This document shows positions 11,481 to 23,489 of a DNA stretch of 64,000 bases, piece by piece (the first letter of the stretch is position 1; every line of letters begins with the position of its first letter). Position numbers and translations under genes: made by a program. The notes beneath the pieces were generated by a model that was not told the DNA's origin, ran no database searches, and was given only the letters and a program-made list of their open reading frames with translations. Source of the DNA: Hofstenia miamia (lineage: Eukaryota > Xenacoelomorpha > Acoela > Hofsteniidae); NCBI GenBank assembly GCA_900660155.1, contig CABFPE010000180.1, positions 798,640-862,639 on the forward strand, in the 5' to 3' direction.

Positions 11481-12232
11481 GGTAACACGCCATAAGAATC
11501 AAACGTGTAATGTCTGCTCTAGTTTATTTGCTTAAAACCCTTAAATATAAATTACATATAACTTTATTTGTGGTAGTTTACTTGAGTCAATTATTGCTAT
11601 TGAACAAAACATGTTTTAGAAAAACTCATTAATATAATACTCTTAAGTTCATATCAAAGTTATAAATTGTAACATACCAGAACTTTGTAGCTGAAATGAT
11701 TCACCCTAGAAATTTAAATAAAAAGTTATCGAAATAAGTTTATTATTAAAACCAACATATTACCCCATCAAATTGAATTATAGCATAGTCTAAATTTTCT
11801 TAGTAATCTGAACACACATAAAAGTTGTAGTGCTTTTTGGAAGCCCTTAACAAATAATGGGATAAAATTTAATCTTGTATTAATCTGAGGAATACATTGT
11901 AGTGAAATATAAAATTACTTAATTTTGCACTTAATATTAAGAAAATCTCGAAAGATGAGACCTCAATATTTGGGGACGAGACCGAACGGAACTGCACTGG
12001 ATCAGACCGAACCGAGTTCCGCATTAAATTACTTCCAGCTTTTGGGCTCAAAACGCTGAACGTTTTTGATAATTAGCGAAATCATGTTTATTAAATGTGG
12101 ATGAAAAGTATGAATTAAAGTTACATGTATTAAAAATCGATTGATATTCTTTTAGAATCTATAAAATTTTATTAATATTGGTAAACAATAATTACATACC
12201 TGTCTAAAGTGTAAATATGTCATGAAATATAA
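11481..12232. other. Upstream intergenic region of the LDLa gene
   Basis: AT-rich, with no recognisable gene. It leads into the TATA-like box of the LDLa gene. Confidence 0.5.
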
Positions 12233-12240
12233 TATAAATA
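12233..12240 (+). promoter_or_regulatory. TATA-like box (TATAAATA)
   Basis: TATAAATA ends 32 bp before the ATG at 12273. With the usual ~25-30 bp spacing, transcription would begin only about ten bases before that ATG. This favours 12273 over the in-frame upstream ATG at 12222, which lies before the box. A TTCAG just before the ATG (about 12264-12268) could instead be a splice acceptor for a leader exon or trans-spliced leader. The sequence alone does not decide. Confidence 0.45.
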
Positions 12241-12272
12241 GTAGGTTAACTTCAACACAATCATTCAGCAGC

Positions 12273-14423
12273 ATGCAAACGAATTTACTATTTTTAGCTT
12301 GCTTACTGATAGCAAGCACATTTGCAAATCGTTCCCTTAAAATTGGAAGGAAATTAGCAAAGGAGAAAGAATTTCAAAGAAGGAGTGGAATGACATGCCC
12401 TTACCTTTGCTCAAACAATGTCTGCATCTATAAAAGTTTACTCTGTGATGGAATAAACAACTGCGGTGATTATTCTGATGAACAGTATTGTGATGGTAAA
12501 TCTAAGAGTGCATGTGAAACGAATGAATACCAATGTCGTCTTGGTGACAAATGTATACCGGCCGAATGGGTCTGTGATCACATTGACGATTGTGTAGATG
12601 GTAGTGATGAGAACCTTGCTAAGTGTCCACCAAAACCTCCTGTCATCTACAAGTGTTATTCTGATCAATTTGAGTGTAACAATGGTTAGAATTAAAATAT
12701 TCGTTCAATGTAAAACTTTATTCTTTAGGGAGATGTGTTGCTGACACATGCCGTTGCAATGGCGTGGATGAATGTGGTGATGGCAGTGATGAACTAAAAT
12801 GTGGTCCGCGTACACTTCCTCCTGCAACTACTGAGCCTCCTCGTCTTTGTGGTGCGCTAGAGTTCATTTGCAAATCAGACGGCTCATGTATTCACGCTTA
12901 CTTGAAATGTGATGGCACCTTTGATTGTCCCAATGGCGAGGATGAGCAAGATTGTCCTTCTAAGCCCCCGACAAAACCAAAGCCCAGTGGTAAATGCAAT
13001 GAGAACGAGTTTTTGTGTAATGATGGTGCATGTGTCTACCACACAAAAGTGTGCAACACTGTGTACGATTGTGAAGATGGTAGTGACGAAGGCTTGTTTT
13101 GTGAGCCAGAGAGGCCTCCTAAAGAAATTAATTTATGTGGGCCAAATGAGTTTGTTTGCAACAACAAGTTTTGCATTGACGTTCTATCTGTGTGTGATGG
13201 CAGAATAGATTGCACTGATGCTTCAGATGAAGGTGATTTTTGTCCTGCGCGTACCACCACTACACCTGCCCCAATTTGTGGATTCGGAGAGTTCGCCTGC
13301 AAAGACGATGGCAAATGTGTTCCACAATACTTAGTATGTAATGGGCTTCCTGACTGTGGTGATCGATCCGATGAAGGAATTTTCTGTCTGCCACCCGTAA
13401 CTACTACACTTGCACCTAAATGTCTGTCTTACGAGTTCCAATGTCGGTTTGGGAAATGCCTTCATTCTGATCTTGTTTGTAATGGCGTTGATGATTGCGG
13501 TGACAACTCGGATGAAGGATCATTTTGTAAAAAACCTCCACACCCTCCAACAAACACCCGATGTGGATCCACTGATTTCCAATGTCGTAATGGTGAGTGC
13601 ATTCAAGGGGAGTACTACTGTGATGGCATTTCTCACTGTGAAGACGATTCAGATGAAATATTTTGTCCTGTCATACCCGAATGCTACCCTGACCAATTCA
13701 TTTGTAAGAATGGGAAATGTATTGATGGTGTTCTTACATGTGATCGTAACAACGATTGTGGAGACAACAGTGATGAGGTTGCATCTTTATGCAAAACAGG
13801 TATATGATATTGATTTTTATTTCCTAAATCCATTTTTAGCTTACCGAGAATGCAAGGAAGAAGAATATCGTTGCGGAAATGATGTTTGCATTTCTGAATA
13901 CAAAGTTTGTGATATGGTGAATGATTGTGGTGATTATACAGATGAATATTTCTGTCCGCCATCGATGTGTAGAGGTTATATGTGCAGTGATAAGTCGTAC
14001 TGTATTGCTTGGGAAAAAGTATGCGATGGAACAATAGATTGTAAAAACTGGGACGATGAAGATCATTGTGAAATTCGACCGCCATCAAAAATTGAGTACT
14101 CTTGTAAAGCCGAACATTACAGCTGCAAGTCTAATTTCAAATGCATTCCCATATGGTAAATAGTTATTTTTTAATAGTTTATTTGTTACTTTTGTAGGAG
14201 CACATGTGATGGCGTTTTCGATTGTGCAGACGAATCAGATGAATATGATTGCAATGAGAACCCCAATGCTGCCAACCCGCTGTGCGCTTCTGGAAAATTC
14301 ATGTGCACTGACAAAACGTTCTGTGTTCCAGTAGGTAGAATGTGTGATCAAAGAAATGACTGTCCAAACGGTTCAGATGAAATCCCTCGCTTATGCTTTA
14401 AATACAATAGAATTGAATCATGA
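12273..14423 (+). CDS. Secreted protein with 14 LDL-receptor class A repeats, four exons
   Basis: I build the gene as exons 12273-12684, 12729-13799, 13840-14155 and 14198-14423, joined by GT-AG introns of 44, 40 and 42 bp (phases 1, 1, 2). The 2025-nt reading frame gives 674 residues. The first 18 (MQTNLLFLACLLIASTFA) form a signal peptide, which with the TATA position is why I start at 12273. A short basic segment follows, then 14 LDLa repeats to the very C-terminus, each with the C-x-x-D-C-x-[DN]-x-S-D-E calcium-binding signature or a variant. Linkers are Pro/Thr-rich. There is no EGF, beta-propeller, protease or membrane segment, so it is probably secreted into extracellular fluid or matrix and binds ligands in a calcium-dependent way. 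Repeat 3 has a seventh Cys (ADTCRC), and repeat 12 has WDDED for SDE. The ligand is unknown. Minus-strand frames over this locus are shadows. Confidence 0.9.
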
Positions 14424-14432
14424 ATTTTGCTT

Positions 14433-14438
14433 AATAAA
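14433..14438 (+). terminator. AATAAA polyadenylation signal of the LDLa gene
   Basis: A canonical AATAAA lies nine bases after the TGA stop at 14421-14423. If used, the 3' UTR would be very short, which fits the compact introns. Confidence 0.5.
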
Positions 14439-14634
14439 TTATTTAGTATTTGTTTGTTATTTCAAACGCTTAAAAATTAGGATTATCGTTTGGGTATCCT
14501 TTTTGAATGTAAGTACGTTCTCACCAAGGTTTAGTAGACCCTATGATTTCATGAGCATTGGTAGCCACAGTTAGCTTAACTTGTCTTTTGTGCAGTAGCG
14601 TGAAATTATTTTACACATTGACATTTAACATTAA

Positions 14635-15886
14635 CACTAAAACTACCGCAAATTTTTTTACCAAGACTTCCCAACACCAGTCAAAATGACCGGTGCTAAA
14701 ATAATCTATTAAAAATATAAAAGCAAAGTTAGCTTATAATTGCAAAATACCCTACAGAATCCAAATTTATCCAATTTTAAAAATATTGGGAGCTACAAAA
14801 TCGGAAAATTACGTTCATCTGAATCATATGAGTCGAGATAAGCAATGTGATTTAGAGAACATTTTGATTTACATCCTTGTAAGTTCATACTTTTAAACAA
14901 AATTTATCTGTTCATGAAAAGCGATTATTGATGACTTTTATACGCAATGATGCAATTTGTTGTAAAATCTTGAAATTTCTCTCGGTCTACAGGGAATTCA
15001 ATACGTTGTATCCGAGATGATCTAGGTGAAGTAGAATCAAATCAGGGGAAGGTTACTCCAAAATTGATTCTCGACATAACAAATTTTATGAGAACAATGC
15101 CAAATTCTTTTCATCAAAGGGCCTCAGTCCAAACTCTAAGATAAAAAACAGATAAATTTTTCAGTTTTACATATTGATAAACCTGAAATTAGTTCTGGAA
15201 GCTTGGATTTAACAATGGTACTATTTTGATTTTTTCTTAGCATAAAATCAGTAAGAACGGTTCTTCATGCAATAATCAGATTTGATAATTTTGGTTTTGT
15301 TGATGGTTTAATTTCTGGTGAGATTATAATGATATCACGTTGACCAGATTTTACATTATTCCATATGTATTTCCATGTTTTTATTCCCACAATAGTGTTA
15401 TGGTTAGGAATGAGATTTCCCGGTGGGTCTAACATGGGTTCGTATATTGAACTGCAATTTTAAGATAATTAAATCATCATTTTCAATAAGATTTTCAAAT
15501 ATAATGACATCGTAATAAATGGAATCACCACCCTCTTATGATTTCCCTGGATCAACATTGTCAAAATGCTGAAGAACATTCAATACTGAGAATCGCTGTA
15601 CATTACCAAGAAGATGTCATAGATTTAGTTCCAATGTAGTTCCTGCAATAAAGCTGGTCTGTTAAGTGTTTTGAATACTCACACTTACTGGTCAAAATGA
15701 CCGGAATGGATATTGTAGGTATTCACGTGAAAATACAGTTAAAATTCAATGAAAAGTTTTAATGATCACTAAAAATAATTTTGCATCATAATATAATAAT
15801 TGTATGAAAATTCCAAATCAAAAAAATTCTTACAAATCAAAACCATTTCGTTTCCTGTCAAAGAAACCGGTTTGGGTATTCTACTG
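14635..15886. mobile_element. piggyBac-like element, degenerate
   Basis: The unit is bounded by TTAA at 14631-14634 and TTAA at 15887-15890, the target site of piggyBac elements. The left end reads CACTAAAACTACC and the right end, reversed, CAGTAGAATACCC, an imperfect terminal inverted repeat. Palindromic GTCAAAATGACC words follow inside (near 14683 and 15694), with a decayed version near 15858, as in many animal piggyBac ends. I could not recognise a transposase inside; a minus-strand stretch near 14830 reads SYDSDERNFP, an acidic run only weakly reminiscent of a piggyBac N-terminus. A TTTTGACCGGTGCTAGCGG block at about 17821-17840 may be another right end of the same family, so the true extent is uncertain. 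Confidence 0.45.
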
Positions 15887-15890
15887 TTAA

Positions 15891-17429
15891 TACACCAATT
15901 GATCTGAAATATACAATGCTCCAATAGACGTTGAAACTCGCGCTTTAATTTTCAAATTCTTTCAATGACCCTTACGAAGACTACGAAGTTTCAACGATTA
16001 TATTTTTCTAAGGGCGAATACTAAATATTTGCTACGGTTAAACTACTTACAAATGCCGTTGAGCAAATCAAGAAAAATCATCCTAGAAAAAACAATAGCT
16101 TGATGTTACAAAATACATCGCTCTGTAAAATCATTTGTTAAATTAATTCGCTATTGAAACACTTCTTATACATATTATAACGTCATATTTATAAAAGTGG
16201 TGTTATATTTGACCGAATATTTTTTCAATGTAAACTGTCAATTTCAATCTCATATGACTATCGTTTTAATTGCTATTACTTTATACTAACATTTACTACG
16301 GGTAATTACGTTTTGATGTGCTGCGCATTACAAAATATTGCTTAGTTTAGATTTCAAATTTTTCATCAAAGTTTATTTCCATGCATAATAAATTCAGTGT
16401 TTGAAATCCAGATTGTTGAAGCCTCTCGTTGAAAGACAGTTCTGTTTACAAAATTGTTGTGTCAAAACAATTATTTCAAAATTACACTATTAAAGAGACT
16501 TTAGCATAAATGGAGTAAATTTGGTAAACTACCCTGAGGAATGGGAATGAGAGCCAATATTGATAAAAAGAAAATTACAAGTAAAATAGATTATTGCTGA
16601 GCTGAAATACCTCTGGCTCATTTTCATTACTGAAATCATTTTGGAGAAAGGATCGTAGCTTTTTATGTAAATATTCTGTGTGTTTACGCTATGCATTATC
16701 AATAGAATCACATTTTTTCTATAATACTTATATCTATATCTGTTTGACATTTGAATCTTTATTTTGATAGGCTATATTAGAAGTCATATTTCACCAGTTT
16801 TTAAGTCATAAAAAATCGACCTATTGATTATATTATTGTTCCTTTGCTTTTCGAGCTCGCTAATTCGAAATAATACAAATCCAAAAAAATATTTCTTTTG
16901 ACCATCTAACAAAGCCTTGTTAACAAATCGCTATTGATTATATTTTGAAATTTTTCTTTGATATTAGCAAAATCATTACTGATTTAGCAGCGTTTCAATT
17001 AATACTAAATACAAATGATAAAATAAGTATATTTAGCTTTTTGCTTCTGTTACATAATCCGGCCTTAGTAAAATTTGTGTATTCCGTATAAGATAGGATA
17101 AGAGTTCAAGCATATATTTCAGTTCAGAGAACTTTTTTTAAAAAGTGGAAAAACGTTCACCCAGACTGATTCTAAAGACAAATCAATCATATTTTCACTT
17201 AGTGACCTTTAATTTTCAATTGGCCAGTGATTATAACATTAACTTGAGCAATTTTGAAATACTCTACAAGTTTAGTGCTATTAAATACAATAATTTGAGC
17301 ACATATTATAGAGATGTTTTGAATCATATAAACTGATAGCATACAATATCCAGATTAGATAATATGAATTTTGTTACTGACTAGCATAAAAACAAAAACT
17401 ATTGAGTCAAACTCTTAGCAAAGAAAAAG
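15891..17429. other. AT-rich intergenic DNA
   Basis: No supported gene. Short open frames (for example 16529-16750 minus and 17145-17336 plus) have compositions expected by chance. Confidence 0.5.
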
Positions 17430-17790
17430 AAAAGTTCAGTAGTTGGTTGCGCCACATTTAAAAGCAATCACTGCTATTATCGGGTAGGGCATCAAAAAAA
17501 CAAATTGACAAACCAACAGGAAGACTTTGCTAAATTTGTTGCACTGCTTCTCACAAATGGTGAGGACATGATCCGATCTCCATGTGCATTAGCCGGCCAA
17601 AAATCATTGACCAAATGTTTTCAATGGTTCTCAAGTCAGGAGATTTTGCTGGTCAATTGAATACCGGTACCCTGTGATCAGTGAGTAAATCATGCATCAC
17701 TCGAGAACAAAGATGGAAGCCGTCGTCCCCTCAATTGGCGACCATGACCGTTCCTCACATTTTAGAGTATAGTTTTTGACGGCTTTACTT
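17430..17790 (-). pseudogene. Tc1/mariner-type transposase remnant
   Basis: Reading the minus strand from about 17740, one frame gives CSRVMHDLLTDHRVPVFN, a stop, then PAKSPDLRTIENIWSMIFGRL. This is the third-catalytic-residue region of Tc1/mariner transposases, usual form H-x-x-x-V-x-W-P-A-x-S-P-D-L-N-P-I-E-N-x-W. The Trp of WPAKSPDL is replaced by a stop (TGA), NP is changed to RT, and further stops follow. The first two catalytic aspartates and terminal inverted repeats were not found, so this is a truncated, decayed copy. Confidence 0.75.
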
Positions 17791-18494
17791 GATTTCACCG
17801 TATTTATAGCTTTAATTCTATTTTGACCGGTGCTAGCGGCATTGCGCTTTTGGTCCTTTTTTGCATTTTATAATGCATTTGTACAAATAAAAGAATGTGT
17901 GCTAAACGCATGCGCTCTTAAGTGATCGGATTAAGTTTCAATATCTCATTATTCATTTAAAGACACAAACTAAAAAAAACCGAGACAAATCATCCAATGC
18001 TTTTAATGTTTGAATATTGGTAATTTAAATTAACATTATATATGTATCATTACATTGCCAGTAATTTTGCACCAGACACTTCGCATTGTTTAAAGGATAA
18101 AAATCTATTTAAAAATACCCATTTTATCAATGTACACTACCCACAGTATAATCATGCATTACAATAGCTGACATATTTCTGGCCTCGTATTATCTACACA
18201 CATTATTGATTGACTGACATTATTGAATGTCGCTGAATGCACTCCAGGCGCTGTAAAATGGTCAATTGACTTAAAACAGTAGTTACCCAGTTTCATAATA
18301 TTGTTATTAACGCCATTTTTACAGCATACCACATTATTTTTTTTAATTCACCAATACATATCTCGAAAACCCAGAATTTCTATCTAAGGATGATGAATTT
18401 TCCGGGAAATATTTAATTTTGATAAAAATTTTTACATAATATGAAAAAGTGGTAAAAGAGGTGATACAGATGGCAATATAACAAGACTTTTCTT
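17791..18494. other. Intergenic DNA
   Basis: Apart from the GACCGGTGCTAGCGG block near 17826, possibly a piggyBac-like end, nothing is recognised. Confidence 0.5.
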
Positions 18495-19185
18495 AAGACC
18501 AGGGAAGGCATCACACGTTTAAATGCCCTGACGTATTACCTACGGTTTCGTATTCCCTAAACCTACACTATATTTCTCAATCATTGCTAGTCGGACACTG
18601 TTTAAATTCTGTTCTGACCTAATCAGAAAATATGTCAGTGAGTGCAAATTTATTAAAAGCAAACAATTGTGGAAAGACAATTGTCTCTAAATCTTTAAAG
18701 CACGCATAATAAACATGATCACCGATTGCCAATTCAAGGAAATGCAGGAAAAATGTGTTTTCGGTTAATTATACTGATTTAATCGGAGAAATTATATGAC
18801 ATTTTTCAGTGCAAAATAATGAATTCTACGGACATTAATTGCAGTATCGGGAGGGAGAGTGGTTTTCTATTATTTCGAAAATAACTAAGGATGCACTTCT
18901 TAGAATTAGAAGATATTAGAAAGTATCCCACCAAAAACAAGCTAAGGAATAGTGTTTTTTATTTATCATTAAAGGCAAAGATTGTTTAATGATGAATAAT
19001 GAACCATTTTGCTCCCCGTCAGAATTAGAGAGTGACAGTATGAGGTAAACATGGACCCGAACCCGACCCGAAATGTTGAATTTGATTTGACGCTGTGGAT
19101 CTTTCTCCAATCAAATTATCATTAACATTTGACGAAGAAACAGCATTTTATTCGTATTTCTTAACGTCTTGGATCTTGCTCAAAT
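18495..19185 (-). repeat. Dispersed repeat R1, copy b
   Basis: This is the inverted partner of 10730-11480, diverged but collinear. It lacks about 60 bp of the CGGGT cluster present in copy a, leaving only an ACCCGAACCCGACCCG patch near 19053-19069. With copy a it frames the LDLa gene and the piggyBac and Tc1 remnants in an inverted-repeat configuration about 7 kb apart. Confidence 0.65.
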
Positions 19186-21772
19186 CTGGCATTGATAAAC
19201 ATCAATATTTTCTTAATAATCAATCTAATCTTCTTACCCGAACCCGTTGCGACCGGATCTGAAATCTAAAATCTGTCAGGTTTATCGGGTATCCGATGTC
19301 ATTTTCTAGTCAGAACACAAATAGTAATATGTACAAGATGCTCAGGAGTTACAGTATGATAAAAGCTTTGTTCTCTTGTCTCTTAATAACATTTTTGAAA
19401 CATTCCTCTTACAAAAAATTTATACAATTTGCAAGAATCTATTTGGCCATAAACGCTTCAGGAACGTTATTAGGTTTAGTAAAATGGTAAACACTTGCGA
19501 GACCATATATACCAATCCATCATTACCATTGTGTGAACTGGATGTTCAAATGTGTTTGACAACATTCATTCGTTGTTTAACTGCAGGAAATGTATACAAG
19601 TAAGCGCCTGTTTCAGTAGAAATAGCCAGTTAAACATACTTCTCATTTTATTTGATAGCAATATTGCTTACTAATTGATGCATTTCTTGAACATATTGCA
19701 TTGAGGTAATTAGCAGTGATGATAAGCTTAAATTTATTTAAGCTATCTTAAACGTTTACACTTTCAAAATTTAGCTAAGCTAAGATTCACATCTTTGTTT
19801 CCTCAGGTAATTATTTGTCTTCTGGTTACTCGATTAATCTGTTATCATGAGCTTTCGAATGTTAAAATGCAGCAAATGCTAGCAAATAGACCCTATTGCT
19901 ATAAAAATTTTAAGAATGTAACATATATTTTAGCTTTTTTTAAAGAAATTCTAATAAATTAAATATTGTCAGATATTGCTTGGATGAAAATTCAAAATTT
20001 CTGCCTATAGCCAATTATTTAACATTAAGAGGTTTTTAACATCACATGACTTTAGAAGCTTGCCTACAGTAATGTAGAACCTACATTGTAGATGTATCAT
20101 TATGACTATCGTGAATAAAGTCTTTTTTATAATAATCTAGAAAATTGCATGATTCATCCCCAAAATCAAAGTTGTTTTTCTGGGATATAGCTTGATATTA
20201 TTGTCAAAGTAGGTGACTGCTTGATATCTACATCTGCATGTAATATTTTCTGTAGGGGGAAGCATTGGCATGCATAGCAATGAGATCATGGGTGAGCTGC
20301 TTACTTGCAGGAATGCATTGATAGGAGGTTGAGCAATGTCATGAAAAAATTCTTTGTACATTTATTTACTGAGTGCCTTTAATAGTAAAAATAATGGCCA
20401 TCTAAAATAAATTGTGAAAAAGCCCTAAATAAATGCAACAACTTGCGGAAATCGACATGAGGAATTCTAAAATCAAATTCAATTTTATTAAAGACAACTA
20501 GACTTGACCATTGAACTATATTAATGATATCAGAATATTACCTAAGCATCAGCCAAAGTGCTAAATATTTACCTAAACGCAAATTATGCACAGTATGACA
20601 GTATATAACCTAAAATTTGCCTACTACTTACACATGGGCTTCTTAAAACAAAACAATTGGACTTCCTAAAAAATATGCATGTATATCATGGATCTTTACT
20701 ATATATAATACATTGTTGAAATTCATGTGCATACTAGTAGGAAAATATGAATTAATTGCTTTTAGATGCCTGGTTATCAGCAAACAAATTAAGCATAATG
20801 GGATGCAATATCTTGGAATGTTATTTGTGAATACTAGAAAGCAATACAGTTAAGAAATTTAATTAAATCTCCAAAAAGTAATTGACAACTACAAATAATA
20901 TCTCAAATAGTCTATTCGAACCTCGGGATATTTTTCTTACTTCTTCGCTTGGCGGTCAATTTGTTGCTCTAGATTCCACTGTAGCCCTACTTTGCAACCA
21001 TCAAATTTACCTAATGCATCTTCAGAAGCAGGTTATGGAATTAGCCAAGCAAAAGAACGAAAATATCAGACTCACACAAATTCATGCGAAAAAGAAGAGA
21101 TTCCCTCTAGCAGATGAAATTTCAGGAGGATGGTGAATGAGTGCTATTAAAGCACTTTTACGCATTTCAATACTCGATCAATGCTACTTCTATTGGACTG
21201 TTAAACTCACTGGGTCATCATATACAAAACTTATCAATTACCTTAACAAGATCAGATTTTCAATTTTTTAATGAAAAGCGGATTCAAGATATGCAATTGG
21301 GGAACCTATGTTACTATCTTAAATTTTTGCACTATCATTTTACAATGTAGTGTGTGCTACCATTCGCAGAAAAATTTCTCATCAGCGTAACTACTCTGAA
21401 TAAAATATATTATACAATGTTAGATTGCGCTCATATAAATAAAACAATCTCTAAAAATTATTGACTGAATCACTTTTAGTCTACAATTAAAGTAAAGTAC
21501 GAGGGCACAATCATTTCTAAATTATCTAGTTTATATAAATATATTTTAGTAACTATTTGGTTAAGCGCTAAATATTTGAAATACTAGAAATTGAGAGATA
21601 TTTTTTGAAATTTAGCCATGAAATTCTGTCATCTATTAAAGAATTAAGACTCTTAATATAAAATACCAATCGATGCTGAAAAATGGTTCCGAACCTAATT
21701 TTAACTTGATAATAAATTACTTCTTGAAATATAAAATTGCTCAATAACAAAATTGATATTTACAAACCATTC
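19186..21772. other. AT-rich intergenic DNA upstream of the GPCR pseudogene
   Basis: A short GC-rich patch near 19237-19290 (ACCCGAACCCG, GGTTTATCGGGT) may be R1 or hAT debris. An 84-codon frame at 20882-21136 (GGQFVALDSTVALLCNHQIY, then a Lys-rich helix-like tail) has more coding-like composition than most but no motif I recognise. It is not called as a gene. Confidence 0.5.
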
Positions 21773-21780
21773 TGATTGGT
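21773..21780 (+). promoter_or_regulatory. CCAAT-type block TGATTGGT, 66 bp before the GPCR pseudogene ATG
   Basis: TGATTGGT with its ATTGG beginning 66 bp before the ATG at 21841. The same block stands 65 and 64 bp before the other two GPCR genes. Here the AAATAAATA stretch that follows it in the intact genes is absent. Confidence 0.5.
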
Positions 21781-21840
21781 TGTGAAACAATGACAAAACT
21801 CAAATTTTCAAACTAACACTCTTGATGCAGCTGGGTTAAA

Positions 21841-22819
21841 ATGAATATTACATATCCTGTTTACGTGAATTTCACCAACAACCTTATCATAAGAATTATT
21901 GGGGTGCTCTATATGTGCAGCAGCATCCTTGGAATTATCTTTAATGCATTAATTATATTCACTTTACGTAAATCAAAGTCATTTCCTAGAAATGCATTTT
22001 CGTGTATTTGATGGGCTTGGCAATAGCCGATCTTATATATTCCGGAAATCTTCCATTATTGTACGCTTTCAATACCTTCGTAGCGCCACTAACATGGAAT
22101 TTTGGACGGTATTGTTGGCTAATATATCCAATTATTACAAGTCATTTCTATGTATCTTCAATGCATGTAGTTATAATGAACATTCATCGAGTTATTGCTG
22201 CTTATTACGAAGTTTCTTTTCAAAAGATCAATTCATATAGCTTTGGCGTACGATCAAGCTTGGTGATCTTTCTTCTTGGAAACATCATCTGTTGGACTCA
22301 AGGAATAAATCGAACTTCAGCATTGAGACTTTACCAGGACAGTTCAGGTAATTATCTTGTTGGAGAAATATGCACGGTTTCGAATTCAAGTCGTTTCAGT
22401 AAATTACTTCACATTTCTGTGGCAGTTAATTGGATTTTTGGCTACGTGCTCCCATACGCACCATACTACCATGCTCCATTCTGATCTACTTAAAAGCCTC
22501 CAAGTTGAAATCGAAACAAATTTCAAAAAAACGTGAAGTTGCTGATCGTCAGATGACGAACATGTTGATCATCACGTCTTTGATCATGATAGCCACATTT
22601 ACTCCTAGACTTATCTATCTAATATTTGTTTTAAAGTTCAGTGAATTCATTCGTGGATATTGGGCGCCTATATTTATTTGGATCCGTACAATTAATCATT
22701 GGTGTAACTATTTGATTTATATAACATTATCACCTATGTTTCGAAGATCCCGTTTGCATAATTCTAAAACTGTTCACAAACACAGTAAGCAGTTCTCCAA
22801 ATGTAGTAAGAAGATGTAG
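21841..22819 (+). pseudogene. Class A GPCR pseudogene (paralogue of 33628 and 44936 genes)
   Basis: This is a third member of the local GPCR family, intronless and collinear with the two intact copies, but with two single-base losses. One is in the T-run of the RNAFFVYL codons near 21993-21998, in the loop before TM2. The other lies in TM5 near 22450-22475, where the ALPYFIIL region is 53 instead of 54 bases. All seven membrane segments and the family motifs can still be read across three frames: LAIADLIYSG in TM2, RYCWLIYP at TM3, NIHRVIAAYY for the DRY region, ADRQMTNML before TM6, FTPRLIY in TM6 and INHWCNYLIY in TM7. The body is otherwise well kept, so the losses look recent. Sequencing error at the homopolymer is possible but would not explain both. 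Confidence 0.85.
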
Positions 22820-23489
22820 TATGCATTGATGTATATATGTGCATGCAGAACTTGTTTAAGCTCAAGCCAATGCCTCGCTGTTAAATAATTTTTGAAAAGT
22901 AGCGTTAATAACACTGACCTGGCGTTAATTAGAAATATTTGATGAAGCAGAAAAATTTGGACAAATATATACTGTTTCTTAATGCTAGCAAATATGTAAA
23001 CCATCTCTTACAATGCATTGCGATAAAAGTTTCTCTATGTGTGTATTTTGTACAACAATTGATTCTTTTACGTTGCTTAAAAGCAGACGAAATATATTTT
23101 GTAACACAGGGAATTCCTGCTAATCTAAATTAATTCATCATTATTATTTCAATTTTCACTAGCAAAGCAAGAAGGCTTGAAAGCTCCACCTAGTTGAACA
23201 ATTATGTTTTTTAACAAAAGAAAAGCCACAAGTTCAAAGTAACCTAAGTATTTATTGATAATTGTTTCAATAATTATTCAGCAAAAAACACTAGCAGGTA
23301 CATCTGTTGATAATCTCATTAAATTTGCTGTCACTTGTAGACAAGGGGCAAAGCAAATTTATTGCGCAATATATGTATACAAAAAATCTACAAATTAACA
23401 TATAACAGAAAAAATAAAATATGCACAAATAATTAACTACAAATTAATATGTAAAATATATAATAATATTATGTTTGTGTGAATGTTTG
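22820..23489. other. Intergenic DNA
   Basis: No gene recognised downstream of the GPCR pseudogene. Confidence 0.5.

Noticed and set aside
12222-12272. Upstream in-frame ATG of the LDLa gene
   Set aside because: It lies before the TATA-like box and would place 17 polar residues ahead of a clear signal peptide.
12438-14088. Minus-strand open frames of 76-134 codons over the LDLa gene, and the +1 frames at 12909-13208 and 13410-13800
   Set aside because: They are shadows of the LDLa coding frame; only the spliced plus-strand frame has signal peptide, regular cysteines and matching splice phases.
20882-21136. 84-codon frame as a small gene
   Set aside because: Coding-like composition but no recognisable motif, splice partner or promoter signal; kept only as a note.
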